Below, in pieces: positions 1-9,100 of a stretch of DNA of 13,817 nucleotides. This DNA is from Thermoplasmatota archaeon (GTDB lineage Archaea; Thermoplasmatota; Thermoplasmata; RBG-16-68-12; JAJISG01): positions 1 to 13,817 of the forward strand of contig JAJISG010000052.1 in NCBI GenBank assembly GCA_022848835.1. The letters are read 5' to 3'. Position 1 is the stretch's first letter, and every line of letters starts with the position of its first letter. The notes below the pieces were generated by a model that did not search any database, was not told where the DNA came from, and saw nothing but the letters and a program-made list of their open reading frames with translations. A program made the position numbers and the translations under genes.

Positions 1-598
1 CGATGAAGGTGAGGTCCTCTCCCTCCCTCATGACGGTAGCCTTCCCGATCTCGAAGGGGTCGTCCGGGGAGGTGATGGTCGGGAACCTTGCCCTACTGAA
101 CCTACAGTACAACGGTCCCGGGATATCGGCCGCCTCGTCCACCGCCTTCGCAACTTCAGGTCCATCGCAGGGAACCACCACTTTCATGTTTGGGAGAGAT
201 CGCAGCAGACTGATATCCTCATTCATCTGATGAGTGGCACCATCAGGCCCCACGGTCAACCCCGCGTGGCTGCAGAATATCTTCACTGGGAGGTTGGGAT
301 ATGCGATGGACTGGCGGATAATGTTGTACACCTGGGCCGTCCCGAAGACAGAATAGGTGCAGGCGAAGGCGACCTTCCCCGCTGCTGCAAGGCCTGCTGC
401 GACGCCCATCATGTTCTGCTCCGCGATGCCGATGTTGAACAGTCGATCGGGGAACTTCTTGCCGAAAAGTGCCGTCTTGAGGGACTCGGTGGTGTCGGCT
501 CCCACGACCACGATGTCAGACCTCCTGGCTCCCAGCTCCACAAGGGCCTGACCGAAGTAGGTCCTCAAGGACTCCGTCTTCCACGGCCTTGGGTTCAT
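1..598 (-). CDS. Transketolase, C-terminal subunit (partial, runs off left edge)
   Basis: This is the pyrimidine-binding plus C-terminal half of a split archaeal transketolase, which transfers two-carbon ketol units between sugar phosphates in the non-oxidative pentose phosphate pathway. I translated 199 codons from the ATG at 598 to the window edge; the family is usually about 310-320 residues, so roughly a third is missing. Visible motifs are VVGADTTESLKTALF (31-45), the segment GIAEQNMMGVAAGLA (57-71) holding the catalytic Glu60 that activates thiamine diphosphate, and a HAGLTVGPDGATHQMNED stretch (111-128) typical of the family. The ATG overlaps the TGA of the N-terminal subunit gene as ATGA, so the two should be translationally coupled and made in equal amounts. 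There is no stop or frameshift in the visible part. Confidence 0.95.
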   Translation of the reverse strand, partial: MNPRPWKTESLRTYFGQALVELGARRSDIVVVGADTTESLKTALFGKKFPDRLFNIGIAEQNMMGVAAGLAAAGKVAFACTYSVFGTAQVYNIIRQSIAYPNLPVKIFCSHAGLTVGPDGATHQMNEDISLLRSLPNMKVVVPCDGPEVAKAVDEAADIPGPLYCRFSRARFPTITSPDDPFEIGKATVMREGEDLTFI

Positions 599-1428
599 GG
601 AGCCTCCCCCAGTTCCTCGAGGGCTGTCTTGAGCTCCTCATCCGTGGGAGCAGTCCCGTGGAAGCGGACCACGTTCTCCATGTAGCTCACACCCTTGCCC
701 TTGACGGTGTGGGCAATGATGACAGTGGGCTTCTCCCTCACTTCCCTGGCAGCGGATAAAGCCTCGAGGATGGCCCCTATGTCGTGGCCGTCTATCTCCA
801 GGACGTTCCAGCCGAAGGACTGCCACTTCTCAGAGAGGGGCTCTAGGGTCATTATCTCCTCTGTCCTCCCCTCCTGCTGAATCTCGTTCCTATCGATGAT
901 AGCGGTGATGTGGTCCAGTCTGAAGTGGGACGCTCCCATGGCTGCCTCCCATGTCTGCCCTACATCGTTCTCCCCGTCGCCAATCATCACATAGATACGG
1001 TGAGTCTTCCCGTCTAAGCGCGAGGCCAAGGCCAGGCCTATAGCTATGCTGAGGCCTTGCCCCTCAGCGCCAGCGCATGCCTCCACCCCTGGGGTCGTTC
1101 CGAGTTCAGGGTGTCCCTGTAGCGAGCTGTTCAGCTTCCTCAAAGTCAGGAGCTCAGAGACGGGGAAGAAGCCCCGTTCCGCCAGGGCAGCATACAGGAC
1201 GGGGCAGGCGTGCCCTTTGCTGAGGATGAACCTGTCCCTGTCGGGCCAACGCGGATTCTCGGGGTCCACTCGCAGGACGGAGAAGTAGAGGGTGGCTATT
1301 ATGTCAGTCGCTGATAGGGAGCCTCCAGGGTGGCCAGAGCCAGCGGCATGGGTCATGCGTAGAACGTGGGCCCTCAGAATGCGAGCCTTCTCCTTCAATT
1401 CCGAGATCAGCGCCTCATCCTGGTCCAT
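595..1428 (-). CDS. Transketolase, N-terminal (thiamine-diphosphate binding) subunit
   Basis: This is the diphosphate-binding half of the split transketolase; it forms the active enzyme with the product of the overlapping downstream gene. Seen in the 277-residue protein: SGHPGGSLS (31-39), SKGHACPVLYA (70-80), the GVEACAGAEGQGLS segment (114-127), the thiamine diphosphate/metal motif GDGENDVGQTWEA (150-162) followed by DRNEIQQEG (179-187), TVKGKG (241-246) and the terminal RFHGTAP (255-261). Length and motif order are as expected for the archaeal subunit. Two starts are possible: GTG at 1431, or the ATG that follows it directly at 1428. I chose the ATG because a GGAGGAG Shine-Dalgarno (about 1434-1440) is better spaced from it. 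An in-frame TAG lies a few codons upstream, so the start cannot be much earlier. A long leader with a TATA box at 1607-1614 precedes it. Confidence 0.95.
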   Translation of the reverse strand: MDQDEALISELKEKARILRAHVLRMTHAAGSGHPGGSLSATDIIATLYFSVLRVDPENPRWPDRDRFILSKGHACPVLYAALAERGFFPVSELLTLRKLNSSLQGHPELGTTPGVEACAGAEGQGLSIAIGLALASRLDGKTHRIYVMIGDGENDVGQTWEAAMGASHFRLDHITAIIDRNEIQQEGRTEEIMTLEPLSEKWQSFGWNVLEIDGHDIGAILEALSAAREVREKPTVIIAHTVKGKGVSYMENVVRFHGTAPTDEELKTALEELGEAP

Positions 1429-1582
1429 CACGCCTCCTCCCCGAAGATGCCCCGCCTAACGTGACTTCCTCCTTAATAGTTGATGGATAACGGAGATGAC
1501 CCCATGAGGAGTCGATCACAGGAGGAAGGAAGCTGGGGCCTGCCGCTCGGACTCGCGGTGCCCCGACCTGCCACCACCACAT
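1415..1582 (-). CDS. Candidate leaderless leader ORF beginning Met-Trp-Trp-Trp, upstream of transketolase
   Basis: This is a 55-codon ORF in the leader of the transketolase operon. Its ATG (1582-1580) lies about 28 bases downstream of the centre of a strong TATA box, the spacing expected for a leaderless transcript. It starts MWWWQVGAPR, with three consecutive TGG codons, and ends with TGA inside the start of the transketolase gene in a different frame, overlapping it by 14 bases. I recognise no protein family, and the composition (Arg, Gly and Pro rich) looks only weakly protein-like. It may be a regulatory upstream ORF whose translation affects ribosome access to the transketolase start. 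Alternatively the ATG may sit by chance at the transcript start, with the tandem Trp codons merely reflecting a GTGGTGGTGG run. Existence as a translated ORF is uncertain. Confidence 0.25.
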   Translation of the reverse strand: MWWWQVGAPRVRAAGPSFLPPVIDSSWGHLRYPSTIKEEVTLGGASSGRRRDGPG

Positions 1583-1606
1583 GGATAACGCGGGAAGAGT
1601 TCAGGG

Positions 1607-1614
1607 ATATTTAA
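1607..1614 (-). promoter_or_regulatory. TATA box TTAAATAT for the transketolase operon
   Basis: The minus strand reads TTAAATAT, a strong archaeal TATA element in otherwise GC-rich sequence, 13 bases beyond the stop of the upstream minus-strand gene. No gene starts on the plus strand within the expected distance, so it is best assigned to the transketolase transcript. The predicted start is near 1582-1585, giving an untypically long leader of about 155 bases before the transketolase ATG. Confidence 0.6.
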
Positions 1615-1627
1615 GAATCGCCCCGAC

Positions 1628-2044
1628 CTATCCTTCGCAACCGACGGTCCAACCCAGGGCAGTCTCGTCCAAGGTCATCAGAATAACCTGGGTGCCCTCC
1701 TCCGCCCCATCGATAGTAAGATAATCGCCTGCCTCCAAGACACCTGCTGCGGGGTCCTGATGATGGTAGACCACACCCTCCGCGCCGCTCAGGGCGCTGG
1801 TGAGGCTTCCCTCCATCACCACAGTGAATGAGCCCTCCCGCAACTGCACTATCCTGTACTCCACCTCGTCTATGTCGAACTCTCCTTCGACAGAGGTGAC
1901 TACGGCCCTGAGACCCCCTTCAGAGCTCTCGATGCTCATACTGACGGGTAAACTACATTCGGAGTTTGGAGAGAGAACGGAGAAAGCCAGGCCAAGGACT
2001 GCCGCCATTCCCAAGGAGAGGAGGAAGATGCCCCCTGCCTTCAA
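1628..2044 (-). CDS. Small exported or membrane-anchored beta-rich protein, function unknown
   Basis: The protein has 138 residues. A Lys at position 2 is followed by a hydrophobic helix (about 5-24, GIFLLSLGMAAVLGLAFSVL), then a soluble part dominated by predicted beta strands, so the chain is most likely tethered to, or exported across, the cytoplasmic membrane. Two cysteines (C30 and C136) flank the exported domain and could form a disulfide. The stretch DPAAGVLEAGDYLTIDG (97-113) resembles the D-x-G-x-L-x-x-G-D-Y-hydrophobic pattern common in the C-terminal halves of archaeal type IV pilin-like proteins, but I see no convincing prepilin cleavage motif, so this is only a hint. The only plausible start is TTG at 2044, preceded by an AAGGGGGG purine tract seven bases upstream; there is no in-frame ATG or GTG before the preceding stop. 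It is divergent from the epimerase gene and shares its intergenic region. Confidence 0.7.
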   Translation of the reverse strand: MKAGGIFLLSLGMAAVLGLAFSVLSPNSECSLPVSMSIESSEGGLRAVVTSVEGEFDIDEVEYRIVQLREGSFTVVMEGSLTSALSGAEGVVYHHQDPAAGVLEAGDYLTIDGAEEGTQVILMTLDETALGWTVGCEG

Positions 2045-2131
2045 CCAGTTGCCCCCCTTCAGGGAAACACCTGGGCCCTCGAACGGCTGTCCTCGATATG
2101 AAGCTTACCCGCCTCCCGCGGGGTGACATAG

Positions 2132-2140
2132 ATAAATATT
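2132..2140 (+). promoter_or_regulatory. TATA box for the epimerase gene, leaderless start
   Basis: ATAAATATT lies about 24 bases before GTG 2160, placing the transcript start at or next to the start codon. The element is nearly symmetric and could also serve the divergent minus-strand gene, although an AAGCTTCATAT-like element near 2095-2105 on the minus strand is another candidate for that gene. Confidence 0.65.
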
Positions 2141-2159
2141 GAAGCCCCTTGCAGGGTGC

Positions 2160-2822
2160 GTGATCAAAGTCTCCCCTTCCATCCTGTCAGCTGATTTCAG
2201 TAGACTTGGCGAGGAGGTGAAGAGGGCTGAAAGAGGGGGCGCGGACTACATCCATATCGATGTGATGGATGGTGTTTTCGTTCCCACTCTCACCATCGGC
2301 CCCCCTGTCATCTCTAGCCTTCGACCGGTCACCAAGCTTCCCTTCGACGTCCACCTCATGATCCAGCGGCCGGGACGCTTCGCCAAGGATTTCGTCAGGG
2401 CGGGAGCCGACATACTGACCATCCACCTGGAAGCTGAAGAGGAGGTGGAGGCGACTCTAGAAGCGATAAGGAAGATGGGCGCTCGACCAGGTATCTCCAT
2501 CAAGCCCGCCACCACCTTCGAGGCCGTGAAGCCCTTCATGGGCCTAGTCGACATACTCCTGATCATGACGGTAGAACCTGGCTTAGCCGGCCAGCAGTTT
2601 ATGATGGATATCCTGCCAAAGTTGGAAGAGGCCCGAGGATTCATCGAAGAGGGGGGGCTAGAGGTAGAGCTGGAAGTGGACGGAGGAATCAACGAGGTCA
2701 CTGCGGGACTGGCCGCCAAGGCTGGTGCGAGGGTGCTAGTTGCAGGCTCCGCCATCTATGGTGGAAACGTCAAGAACAGAATATCGAAGATCAGAAACAG
2801 CGCCTCGAATGCCCTGGGCTGA
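2160..2822 (+). CDS. rpe: Ribulose-phosphate 3-epimerase
   Basis: This enzyme interconverts D-ribulose 5-phosphate and D-xylulose 5-phosphate in the non-oxidative pentose phosphate pathway; xylulose 5-phosphate is a substrate of the transketolase encoded nearby. The 220-residue TIM barrel has the family's usual length and signatures: SPSILSADF (5-13), HIDVMDGVFVP (32-42), DVHLMI (63-68), ISIKPATTFE (112-121), the phosphate-loop region MTVEPGLAGQQF (136-147), and EVDGGI (172-177) with VAGSAIYGG near the end. His32, Asp34, His65 and Asp174 are the expected metal ligands, with Asp34 and Asp174 the acid/base pair. The frame stays open upstream to a TTG at 2139, but that codon lies in the TATA box. 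GTG 2160 fits the family N-terminus (MIKVSPSILSADF) and leaderless spacing. The phosphate loop reads GLAG where GFGG is usual, a mild variation. Confidence 0.96.
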   Translation: MIKVSPSILSADFSRLGEEVKRAERGGADYIHIDVMDGVFVPTLTIGPPVISSLRPVTKLPFDVHLMIQRPGRFAKDFVRAGADILTIHLEAEEEVEATLEAIRKMGARPGISIKPATTFEAVKPFMGLVDILLIMTVEPGLAGQQFMMDILPKLEEARGFIEEGGLEVELEVDGGINEVTAGLAAKAGARVLVAGSAIYGGNVKNRISKIRNSASNALG

Positions 2823-2845
2823 GGTGGCTCTGAAGGAGTGTCGAC

Positions 2846-3013
2846 TTGCGGGAATGGCTCGAGAGGTTCATCTACACGAGTATCTCCGTCATCATTCCCC
2901 TGGCCGTCATTACCGCCAATGCCATCCTTAATTTTGGCGGCATCCTGCTGACGATCGGTCTAACTGTCTGGATGGGCTTTTCCCTGATAATCTTCTCGCC
3001 CTTCATCGTATGA
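2846..3013 (+). CDS. Small two-helix membrane protein, function unknown
   Basis: This 55-residue ORF starts at TTG 2846 and begins LREWLERFIYTS (first residue Met in the product). An AAGGAG Shine-Dalgarno at 2833-2838 is spaced seven bases from the start, and an in-frame TGA stands just before it, so this is the only sensible start. The protein is almost entirely two hydrophobic segments, about 9-27 (IYTSISVIIPLAVITANAI) and 33-54, linked by a short NFGG turn, after a short charged amphipathic N-terminus. It therefore predicts as a helical hairpin in the cytoplasmic membrane. It begins 23 bases after the epimerase stop in the same direction and is probably cotranscribed. I cannot name a family. 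The good ribosome binding site and consistent hydrophobic pattern argue that it is real. Confidence 0.6.
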   Translation: MREWLERFIYTSISVIIPLAVITANAILNFGGILLTIGLTVWMGFSLIIFSPFIV

Positions 3014-3091
3014 TAGCCATCCTTCTCGGGACTCCGCGGACAGAAACTGGATGTCTCAAGATATATCGAGGCTGATAACTATGAAGGCATC

Positions 3092-3097
3092 TTTATA
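3092..3097 (+). promoter_or_regulatory. Probable TATA box for the giant coiled-coil gene
   Basis: TTTATA in the context CATCTTTATAGAC would place a transcript start near 3120. That leaves a leader of about 27 bases containing GGAG (3136-3139), eight bases before GTG 3148. A second AT-rich element, AGATATATCG near 3058-3067, is an alternative. Confidence 0.4.
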
Positions 3098-3147
3098 GAC
3101 GCAGGGGAGTCTAAAATCGGCCACCGTCCTGAAACGGAGTCGGTAAA

Positions 3148-6100
3148 GTGAGCTCGTGCCCCCTCTGTCACTCATCGCCAGTAGAAGAGTCCGGCTCCTG
3201 TCATTTCTGTGGTGCCAGCGCCAGGATTCGAATCAAAGAGCTTGGGGAGAGAGGCGCGGAGGACCGTCTCGAAGAGGCATCGGCGGCCATGGAGAAGAAC
3301 CATGAGGGCCTGGACCTCAAGGTTGCGCGGCGCCTGCTTGAGGAGGGGCTTACTGCCCTTGGAAATGGGGACCTGAAAGAGGCATCGAGGACTGGCGAAG
3401 CCCTGCGGAGGGGGATCGAACTGGCCAGGCAGCGGCCCACTTGGCTGGAGAGAATCGGTAGAGCAAAGACAGTAGTGGAGAAAGCCTCGAGAGCGGGGGT
3501 CAACGTAGGGAGAGCGAAGGAGGAGATAGCCAGATTGGAGGAACGGGTAGAACAGGGGAGACTCAATGACATCTCAAAGACCCTTGGTTCCATCCTCAAT
3601 GGGATCAACCCTCCGAGCAGGATTGGCAGTACGAGAAAGAGTATCGCCGCGGCCTGGAAGAAGATTAACTACGCCACGGAGAGGGGAGGAACTACCGCGA
3701 GGGCCATGGAGCTCCTGAAATCTGCGGAGGCGGCTCTTGAGGAGTGTGACGTGCCCCGAGCGAGCGGACTAATCAAGCAAGCCGTAAGGGCTGCAGACTA
3801 CGCCAAGAAAAACGCGAGAGCTCTCCAGCTAATCTCCAATGTAGAGAGAGGCCTCCAGAAGACGGCCACCCGTGGGGCCGACGTGGCCGAAGGGAAGGAA
3901 CTGTTAAAGAAGGCGAGGAAGGCCCTCAAGTCGGGCATCTACGCTGACGTTCAAAAATGGACGAGGGCCGCAAGAGATTTTTCAGAGCGCGCCCGCCGGA
4001 GGAAAGTTGCGGAGGATGCCATTCAGAGAGTGGAGATGATACTTGAGGGGGAGGCCGGGGAAGCGTCTGATCTGTCGGCCGCCAGACCCCATCTGGAGGA
4101 GGCTAGGAAGGCGCTGAAGGAAGACAGGTTCAGCGCGATCACCAAGTCTCTCCAAAGATGTCGAGTCGTAGTCAAGGAGGCCGTCCGTCTTCGAAAGTCT
4201 AGAGAGTCCCTGGAGCTACTGAAAGGCGAGCTCACCGAGATACAGTCGATGAAGGCAGATACCTCGAGGGCAGAGGCGGCCTTCAGCGAAGCTGAGAAAG
4301 CCCTGGAAGCGGGCCACTGGAGCGCTTTCAGGAAACACTCTCAGAGCTCTGGTAGGGCGACCAGAAGAGCCCGGAGGGAGAGAGAGAAGCATATCATACT
4401 CACCACCGTGGAGAGAATCGTCGAGAGGGCTGGAAAGGGGGGAGTGAGCGCCCTGGGGGCCCGAGAACTCCTAGCCGAGGTAGAGAAGGCACTTGGGCAG
4501 GGTCGTCACACCGACATAGATGGCCTAGTGGAGGCCAAGTTCGAGGCCGAAGCTGCGAAGAAAGAGAACGAAATCCTTCGAGGTGTCGGGGAGCTTAGGA
4601 CCACCATGGCCGAGTTGAAGATTGCAGGCTTGGAGGTTAGTGGTGCTCTGGCACTCCTAGACAACGCAGAAGAGGTCTTGGAGGCAAGGGAACTATCCCA
4701 GGCCCAGGAGCTTCTTCAGAGAGCGAGGGAGGCAGCAGAGCCTCTTACGGAGGCGCTGAAGGGTTCCGCAGAGAGGTCGGTCAAGGACCTAGAGGAGGAA
4801 GTGGCGAAGCTCAGAAACCTGGATATCCAAGCTCCTGAAGCCGAAGAGTTTCTCGAGAGGACGAGGAAAGCCCTGGATAAGGGCAACTCCTTCGAAGCCC
4901 TGGACCTCGCGAGGATAGCCATGGAGGCTTGCAGAGAGGCAAGGGAGGAGCGCCTTGTCGAGATTCCTTCTGCCGATGTGGAGAGAACGAAGGAGATGGC
5001 AACGGAGGAAAGTGCGCGGGAGATGATACAGCATGCGAGGAAGCTGTACACCGTCCTTGAGCGGGCCGGCATACCCGCTGCTGCCTTGGACGACTCCGTG
5101 GAGCGGGTCGAGGAAGTCCTGAAATCGAATGATGTCGAGAGACTGAATCTGAGACTCCGAGTTCTCGCCGAGTTGGGAAGCAGCTTGAAAGCGTCCCTTC
5201 GGAGTCAGTTGAATGCCTGGCTAGAGGGACCCGGGAAGTTGCTCGAGGAATCCTCGGATGTATCCAAGGCCACTAAAGCGGACCTCGAGGAGGTCTCAAA
5301 CGCCATAGATGAGGACTCTCTGGAGGTCGCCGTGGATACGTATCTACACCTCAGGGAGGAGGTAGAAAAAGCGAAGGGAGCAACCGCCAAGGCCGACCGG
5401 AAGGCCCTGGACAAGCTGTCAGACCAGTTCGGAAGGGTTAAGAACCTCTTGGACGAGCTTGCCCTAGCGGGCATAGACATCAACGAATCGGAGGATAGGT
5501 TGCATGAGGCGGAAGAGGCCATGCATAGGGGTAACACCGCCGAAGCGAAGGTTGTCTTGACAGATCTAGAGGAGATAGGCTCCAACGTCAGGGAGAATAT
5601 GGTCTCAGCTGCAAAAGACCTTATCGCCTCTGCCCGGCAAAGGTTGACGAAAACGGCCAAGCACTGGGAGAAGATGACGGAGGCAGAGGAGCTACTGCGG
5701 AATGCCCGAGAGGCGTACAAACGTGGCCGGATCGACGAGGCGATCGAACTTGCCAAGATGGCGGAGAAGAATGCGACCAGGCGTGTGGAGCGACTCATAC
5801 ACGACGCGAAGATCGAGTCGAGTGGGAGGATCGACGCGATCGGGGGGAGGCTTTCCGAGCTGAAGCGTGTAATGAAGGATCTGGGGAGGGCTGACATATC
5901 CATTGAAGGGGTGGACGAGGATATGCGAGGAATCGAGAGCTTTCTGGAGGAGGGAGATTTCGAGAGTGCCGAAGCCAACCTTTCTTCCCTTGAGGATATC
6001 ACGATGGCCCTCACATCGGGATTGGAAGTGGCTGCAAGGGATTTTCTCGGGCGGACGGAGGAGGACATACAGGCTGCCGCTGCTGAAGGTCTGTCCATTA

Positions 6101-9100
6101 CGAGAGGAGAGCAGATCTTCGCCACTGCCCGCTCGACTCTAGAAGAGGGGCGGTATGTAGAGACACTGGAGTACTGCAAGGTCATAGAGGACATAATAAA
6201 GAGAGCAAAGCAGAAGTCGACGTTGGAGGATATAACCGGCTACGTGGACTCCGTCAGAGAGGATATGGAGGATCTTGTTTCTAGGGGTCTGACAATGACG
6301 AGGACGGAGAACCTTCTCGACGACATCCGGGAGGTTGCGGCCGAAGGTGATCTGGATAGGGCCAGACTCATGATTGAGGGCCTTGACAACTCGATGAAGG
6401 ACTTCCTGACGGCTCCCAACTTGCCTCAGGTTACCACCGAGACCACGGCCATGGACACGCAGCTCAAGGAGGCAAAGGAGTTCCTGATCCAAGCGCACAG
6501 CATTCTGGATACCGGCAGGAAGGAGGAACTGAAGCAGGTCATCGCTCGGGCTCGAATTCGACTAGGAGACGGTGCGGCGGGAGAAGCCCTTCTGCGGGAT
6601 GTCAAGGATATGGCGGAGATGGCTGAATCCCTGGGCGCTGAAGTAGGAGACGCTCAGAAGATCCTCGCGGACGTTGAAGCCAAACTGGAAGAGGACCCGG
6701 AGAATGCCTTGGAATCGCTTGAGAGGGTCAGGAACATCATCAAGAAGTCCGTCGAGGGCATGGCAGAAGGTGCAGAACCGGAGATCATCCTCGAGATGCC
6801 GGAGGAGGGACTAGCAGAGGACGAGTGGACTCGCTATCAGTTCTACATCAAAAATGCCGGAAAGGTTCCGGCAAATCACGTAAGAGTTAGGCTCAGCGGG
6901 GACCTAGAGGTCAGAGGTCTCGATCCCATCCCCAGGCTATCTCCAGGAGAACGCCTCAAGATCGAAGGGGATGTCAGGCCGAAGGTCAAGGGGAACATAC
7001 CGATCGAAGTGGAGGTTGCCTACGAGAGATACTTCGATGGGGAGGATACTCGCACTACTCAGGATGCAATCGTAACAGCCTCTCCTGCGGGGACCTACAT
7101 AGTGGAGGACATTTTCCTGGTTCACACCGATGGCAGGCTGATAAACCATCAATCCCGAAAGACGCTCGATGACATAGACGAGGACATCTTCAGCGGCATG
7201 CTTACTGTCGTTCAAGACTTCGTTAAGGACTCCTTCCGCCAGAGGACGAGAGTAGGCCTGAAGAGACTGGAGTTCGGAGAGAGCAAGATCATAATCGAGC
7301 GAGGTTCCCATGTGTATCTGGCCGCTGTCTTGCTGGGCGAGGAACCCGAACTTCTGGCCCTCTACATGGCAGAAGTCATCAACGAAATCGAGCGGGGCTA
7401 CAGTGAGAAACTGGAGAAATGGACGGGCTTGCTGAGCGACCTAGAGGGAATTGATACCCTAGTCAGAAAGCTCATCTTCCTGACCGATGACAACCTTATT
7501 CAGGGTCCGGAAGGCACCGAGTTGGCCATAGGATCGGCCATCAACCTCATCAGGGGAGGGAAGACCTTAGGCCTGGACCTTTCGGAATCGGAGAGTCTTC
7601 TGGCTGCTGCCAAGGCGGCTGTGGACAGAGACCTGGATAGAGCGTGGGCCCTCATGCAGGATGCAGTAAACCTGGCGCTCAAGACGCAGCAAGAGATGCA
7701 GAAGAAGCTGAAGGCAGCACTAGAACTGCTGGAGCAGGACCTGGCAGATCTGACCCAGGCGGGGCTGGAAGACATGGCCGAATTGGGATGGAAATATGAG
7801 GAGAGCAAGGACCAGGTGGAGAAGGCGAGGAAGGCTTTGGCCAGGGGGAACTACGATATGGCTGCAAGCATCGTTACCTCTCTGGAGGAAGCCATTTCAG
7901 CCATGAAAGAACAGGTGATATCGGAGAAGATAGGCCAGGACCTCGAGAGGCTCGACGCGACACTTGCCTTTTTGGAGAATGAGGGTGCGGATGCTTCGGA
8001 GCTCAGAGAACGGCTCGACACTTCAAGAGAGGCCTTGGCGGAGGGTAAACTAGGAAAGGTGAACAAGTCTCTAGAGACTGCGGACTCTCTTTCCCGCCAG
8101 ATGAAGGAGGATTTCCTCCTCAAGAAGTACAAGGGCGATCTAGAGAGCATTACCGGCATTCTCCAAGGCACCACATCATCCGAGGCAGTATCGGAAGAGA
8201 ACCGGAAGATTGTCGAATTGGCTATGGATGCGGCGAAGAAGTCGGACTTGGACCAGTTAGAGCTATTGATTGGGAAGGCTCGGGATGCGATTCTCTCAGG
8301 GACCGAGGATGGCGTCGAGGAGAGAGAGCCAAGGCTCTTGGTGAAGACACCCATCGTCGGCCTCCAGTCGGGCACGTGGAACAGGTTCATTCTTGAGGTC
8401 GTCAACAGGGGGAATTGGCCCGCTAAGGAGATAGGACTGGTGTTGCACGGCGACATGAAGGTGAAGGGGGAGAGCGAGATCGACAGAATCGACCCCGGTG
8501 AGACCAGGGAGGTAGAGATAGGGCTCTGGCCCAAGACGGAGGGAGAGGCGACCATGGACTTGGAGGTCTCCTATAAGAGGGTCCTGGACGACGCGCCCTA
8601 CGTGATGCGGGACATCAGAGAGCCCCGGGTGGCTCCAAAGGGGACATACCCTGTGGAAGACGCATTGCTCTTCCTCGGCTCAGGGGAGCTTATCATCCAC
8701 GAAAGCCGCAGGTTTAGAGAGAGCTCAGATAAAGAGACCTCCGATGGTGGTCTTGAGGGCGTTATCGAATTCATTCGGAACGCCTCCGGGGATGCCAAGG
8801 GTTCGTTTATCAACAGGATGGATACCGGAGAGGGGAAGGCCCTGTTACAGCGCGGTGACAGTGCATACCTGGTGGCTGTAGTCAGGGATAGGGAACCTGA
8901 GCTGTTGCCCTTCTATATGCTTCGAATCCTTCAGGATGTGGAGGACCGCTTCGGAGATGAGTTGAAGGATTGGAAGGGAGACTCAGATGTCGTGAAGGAG
9001 CTTGGAAAGATCCTCCGAAAGCTGCTCTTCGTCACGGATTCAGAGGATGTACACTTAGGCCCCCTGGCTGCCAGTCCCATAGCCGCAGGTCTGCTGTACG

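Noticed and set aside
230..685. A 151-codon plus-strand frame across the transketolase subunit junction
   Set aside because: It is antisense to well-matched transketolase sequence on the minus strand and shows no family features; it is a shadow of the codon bias there.
2740..2931. A 63-codon plus-strand frame overlapping the end of rpe
   Set aside because: Its residues are charged and unstructured, whereas the neighbouring frame at 2846-3013 has a good ribosome binding site and clean membrane segments.
5205..6194. A 329-codon minus-strand frame inside the giant gene, with many other long antisense frames
   Set aside because: The translation is a low-complexity Ser/Arg/Ala product expected from antisense reading of Glu/Leu/Ala/Arg-rich coiled-coil codons; no start context or family supports it.
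3490..6660. The roughly 190-base periodicity as a DNA-level tandem repeat or CRISPR array
   Set aside because: The periodicity is only at the protein level; nucleotide copies are highly diverged and there are no identical direct repeats with spacers.
3148..6720. The long coiled coil as an SMC or Rad50-type ATPase
   Set aside because: No Walker A, Walker B or ABC signature is visible at either end, and the N-terminus is a zinc ribbon.
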